A DNA stretch of 53,866 nt, taken from positions 1 through 53,866 of the forward strand of contig JAQMWT010000304.1 in assembly GCA_029834535.1 (NCBI GenBank). The letters are read 5' to 3'. Source of the DNA: Chrysophaeum taylorii. Lineage: Eukaryota; Sar; Pelagophyceae; Pelagomonadales; Pelagomonadaceae. The number at the start of each line of letters is the position of its first letter. The first letter of the stretch is position 1. Made by a program: the position numbers and the translations under genes. This document shows positions 51,250 through 53,866 of the stretch, piece after piece. The notes below the pieces were generated by a model. The model worked only from the letters and a program-made list of their open reading frames with translations. It was not told the DNA's origin and did no database searches.

Positions 51250-51790
51250 ACAGTGCGCGTGTAGACGCCGGAGGGGCTTATCGGTATTGCGCAGCACGTG
51301 TGGGGTAGGGTGGGTCGTCGACTCAGAAGAGGATATCTCGGGGTTGCCGATCGACAGAGAGCCACGTAGAGCTGGACGTGGCAGAAGACGGGCGGGCAAG
51401 AGGACGCCGACCTCGCGGGGCGTCTGGCCCTGGCTCTTGGTTATCGTTTGGCGTCGGCGGGCCTTAAGGATCATGTATCTGGTACCGTTGCAGTGGCCGT
51501 GCGACGGGTCGAGGTTGCGAAGACTTTAAGCTCGCGATCAAAGTCAGCATGCCGTTGGTTGTCAGGGAGTTGAAAACTCTACTGTAAAGAGCGAGGCGTC
51601 GTCTTCCGACCCAGCCTAGTCAGCCGAAAAGAACTCCGACGCCTCGTCTCCGGGAAAAAAGGCCGCGGTCATGCGCGCGTTGTCAGCATCGACAACATCG
51701 TTTCGACGGGGCGTGAGAATGGCGCGCTGAAAGAGCCGCCGCGGGTCGTGGAAATAGTCTGCGAGGTCGCCGTAGACGGCTTGGAGGATC
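51250..51790 (-). pseudogene. Helitron/Pif1-type helicase C-terminal relic, copy D
   Basis: Same relic with a deletion of about 42 bp near 51469 that removes the sequence between CTTAAG and ATCATGTATCTGG, relative to the other copies. Confidence 0.75.
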
Positions 51791-52249
51791 ACTGTCTGGC
51801 TCTCGCGCCTACCTGATCCTTACTCTCGCGCCTACCTCCTTACCCTAATCGAGGGACAAACAGACAAACAGACAAACAGACAGACAGACAAACATCTGTC
51901 GATTAGTAGTTAGGACAAGTGCAGGCCAGTAAGTTCTAGTCCCAATCTCTAACCGCAGTAAGGTCACCTGGTCCCAGTAAGTTTCAAGTTCTTGGTCAGT
52001 AAGTTCACCTAGTCCAAATCTCTAACCCCAGTAAGTTCGGCGTAAACCCACTCGTGCTCACACCCCACTCGGCTGGCGTCAACCTCGCCTCACCGATCTA
52101 AGCGCTGATGCACGCCGCTAACGCTGAGTTTACTCTAAAACCCCATAAGTTCACCTGGTCCAATAAGTTCACCTGGTACTCAGTTCACCTGTCCAATCCC
52201 AATCAAAAACCCCAGTAAGTTCCTGGTCCAGTAAGTCACCTACAGTGCG

Positions 52250-52820
52250 CGTGTAGACGCCGGGAGGGGGCTTATCGGTATTGCGCAGCACGGTGGGTAG
52301 GGTGGAGTCGTCGACCAGAAGAGGATCTCGGGGTTGCCGATCGACAGAGAGCCACGTAGAGCTGGACGTGGCAGAAGACGGGCTTGGCCAAGAGGACGCC
52401 GACCTCGCGGGGCGTCTGGCCCTGGCTCTTGATCGTTTGGCGTCGGCGGGCCTTAAGGGATACAGGTTGGAGGAGCCTCGGTGACAACGACACGATCGAT
52501 CATGTATCTGGTACCGTTGCAGTGGCCGTGCGACGGGTCGAGGTTGCGAAGACTTTAAGCTCGCGATCAAAGTCAGCATGCCGTTGGTTGTCAGGGAGTT
52601 GAAAACTCGACTGTAAAGAGCGAGGCGTCGTCTTCCGACCCAACCTAGTCGGCCGAAAAGAACTCCGACGACTCGTCTCCGAAAAAAAGGCCGCGGTCAC
52701 GCGCGCGTTGTCAGCATCGACAACATCGTTTCGACGGGGCGTGAGAATGGCGCGCTGAAAGAGCCGCCGCGGGTCGTGGAAATAGTCTGCGAGGTCGCCG
52801 TGGACGGCTTGGAGGATCAC
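52250..52820 (-). pseudogene. Helitron/Pif1-type helicase C-terminal relic, copy E
   Basis: Same relic; followed on its 5' side by a doubled TCTCGCGCCTACCTGATCCTTAC box that it shares with D and F. Confidence 0.75.
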
Positions 52821-53229
52821 TGTCTGGCTCTCGCGCCTACCTGATCCTTACTCTCGCGCCTACCTGATCCTTACCCTAAATCGAGGGACAAACAGACAGA
52901 CAAACAGACAGACAAACATCTGTCGATTAGTAGTTAGGAAGATATAAGATAACACAAGTGCAGGCCAGTAAGTACACCTAGTCCCAATCTCTAACCCCAG
53001 TAAGTTCACCTGGTCCCAATCTCTAACCCCAGTAAGTTCACCTGGTCCCAATAAGTTTCATTTAAGTTCACCTGGTCGCTAAGTTTGACTGCACCAACGC
53101 CGCAGGCTTAGTAAGCATAGCGCCGCCAATGCCAGCGGCGGAGTCACGCGCCGCCAGCAGCTTTGGTGGAACATACAAAAAGCCCAAGCTCAAAACCCCA
53201 GTGTGACGCGCAGTACCCAGTTTCACGCT

Positions 53230-53768
53230 TGCAGTCACTGCGGGCACGTGCGGGGTGGAGTCGTCGACCAAGAAGGTGGTATCTGGGGTTGCCGATCGAC
53301 AGAGAGCCGTAGAGCTGGACGTGGCAGAAGACGGGCTTGGGAAGAGGACGCCGACCTCGCGGGGCGTCTGGCCCTGGCTCTTGTTGATCGTTTGGCGTCG
53401 GCGGGCCAAGGGATACAGGTTGGAGGAGCCTCGGTGACAACGACGATCGATCATGTATCTGGTACCGTTGCAGTGGCCGTGCGACGGGTCGAGGTTGCGA
53501 AGACTTTAAGCTCGCGATCAAAGTCAGCATGCCGTTGGTTGTCAGGGAGTTGAAAACTGTAAGAGCGAGGCGTCGTCTTCCGACCCAGCCTAGTCGGCCG
53601 AAAAGAACTCCGACGCCTCGTCTCCGGGAAAAAAGGCCGCGGTCATGCGCGCGTTGTCAGCATCGACAACATCGTTTCGACGGGGCGTGAGAATGGCGCG
53701 CTGAAAGAGCCGCCGCGGGTCGTGGAAATAGTCTGCGAGGTCGCCGTAGACGGCTTGGAGGATCACTG
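53230..53768 (-). pseudogene. Helitron/Pif1-type helicase C-terminal relic, copy F (right edge)
   Basis: Same relic with a shortened 3' part near 53225-53260. The tetranucleotide box after it runs to the end of the window, so the array probably continues. Confidence 0.72.
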
Positions 53769-53866
53769 TCTGGCTCTCGCGCCTACCTGATCCTTACTCT
53801 CGCGCCTACCTGATCCTTACCTAAATCGAGGGACAGACAAACAAACAAACAGACAGACAAACATCT

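Larger units (their letters stand above)
47880..53866. repeat. Array of about 1-kb repeats built from a dead helicase fragment plus minisatellite, reaching the right edge
   Basis: Six copies of one unit: copy A in plus orientation (about 47.9-48.6 kb) and copies B-F in minus orientation (ends near 49735, 50812, 51850, 52885 and 53830, so a period of about 0.95-1.08 kb). Each unit has a helicase relic of 540-590 bp; a CCCTAAATCGAGGGACAAAC box with either GACA/AACA tetranucleotides (A, D, E, F) or a twice-repeated CCCACCCACATCC...CTCTTAGCAGTCGACATTT box (B, C); a minisatellite based on CAGTAAGTTCACCTGGTCC; and a box ending GAGTTTACTCTAAAA. Copies differ by small indels. It looks like a subtelomeric or heterochromatic satellite. 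Confidence 0.88.

Noticed and set aside
47880..53866. CRISPR array or telomere
   Set aside because: Repeat units are about 1 kb with a helicase relic and irregular minisatellite, spacers are not unique 30-40-mers, and CCCTAAA occurs once per unit instead of in tandem.

Overview
This window is nuclear DNA from a GC-rich, gene-dense unicellular eukaryote, most likely a flagellated alga; a stramenopile such as a pelagophyte, or a haptophyte, is my best guess and is not proven. The reasons are: DNA ligase IV with BRCT domains, CDC20, a UBE2W-type E2, a WDR81-like BEACH protein, ciliary-type proteins (CCDC81-HU/calcyphosin-like), very short spliceosomal introns (34-65 nt by my reconstruction, one of them GC-AG), and gaps of only 25-200 bp between most genes. 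Coding microsatellites (poly-Asp, poly-Glu, poly-Asn, poly-Ala) are frequent.

Layout. 0-9.8 kb: WDR81-like BEACH gene (-, running off the left side) divergent from CDC20 (+); EamA/DMT transporter (+); VIT-type Fe/Mn transporter (-) divergent from a mitochondrial-type D-lactate dehydrogenase (+) across a 133-bp promoter holding two CACGTG boxes. 9.8-13.1 kb: a decayed minus-strand gene with coiled-coil and Tudor-like parts. 13.2-18 kb: arylsulfatase (+), HIBCH-like crotonase (-), signal-peptide-bearing UBE2W-like E2 (+), divergent cyclophilin (+). 18-23.3 kb: one intronless 1787-aa NACHT-LRR protein (-). 23.3-26.7 kb: two broken genes of unknown family facing away from each other, one broken by a 23-bp tandem triplication. 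26.8-29.6 kb: DNA ligase IV (+). 29.6-31.9 kb: AT-richer sequence without a convincing gene. 31.9-38.4 kb: CCDC81-HU/calcyphosin-like ciliary protein (-), a small tail-anchored protein (+), a GOST/lung-7TM-like membrane protein lacking its ectodomain (+), an RNI-type LRR protein (-). 38.4-46.4 kb: one uninterrupted 2684-aa coiled-coil/zinc-motif protein (+). 47.2-47.7 kb: a small SRPBCC (Bet v1/polyketide-cyclase-like) gene (-). 47.9-53.9 kb: an array of about 1-kb repeats, each holding the same dead C-terminal piece of a Helitron/Pif1-type helicase, a minisatellite and tetranucleotide repeats; the first copy is inverted relative to the other five.

Functionally the genes are a eukaryotic mix (cell cycle, NHEJ, metal and lactate metabolism, membrane traffic, cilium) and not one pathway. 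The most notable items are the NACHT-LRR receptor-like protein, the E2 enzyme with an apparent signal peptide (candidate for ER/periplastid ubiquitination), and the satellite made from a dead helicase. Splice sites were deduced by eye from conserved protein ends and need transcript support.
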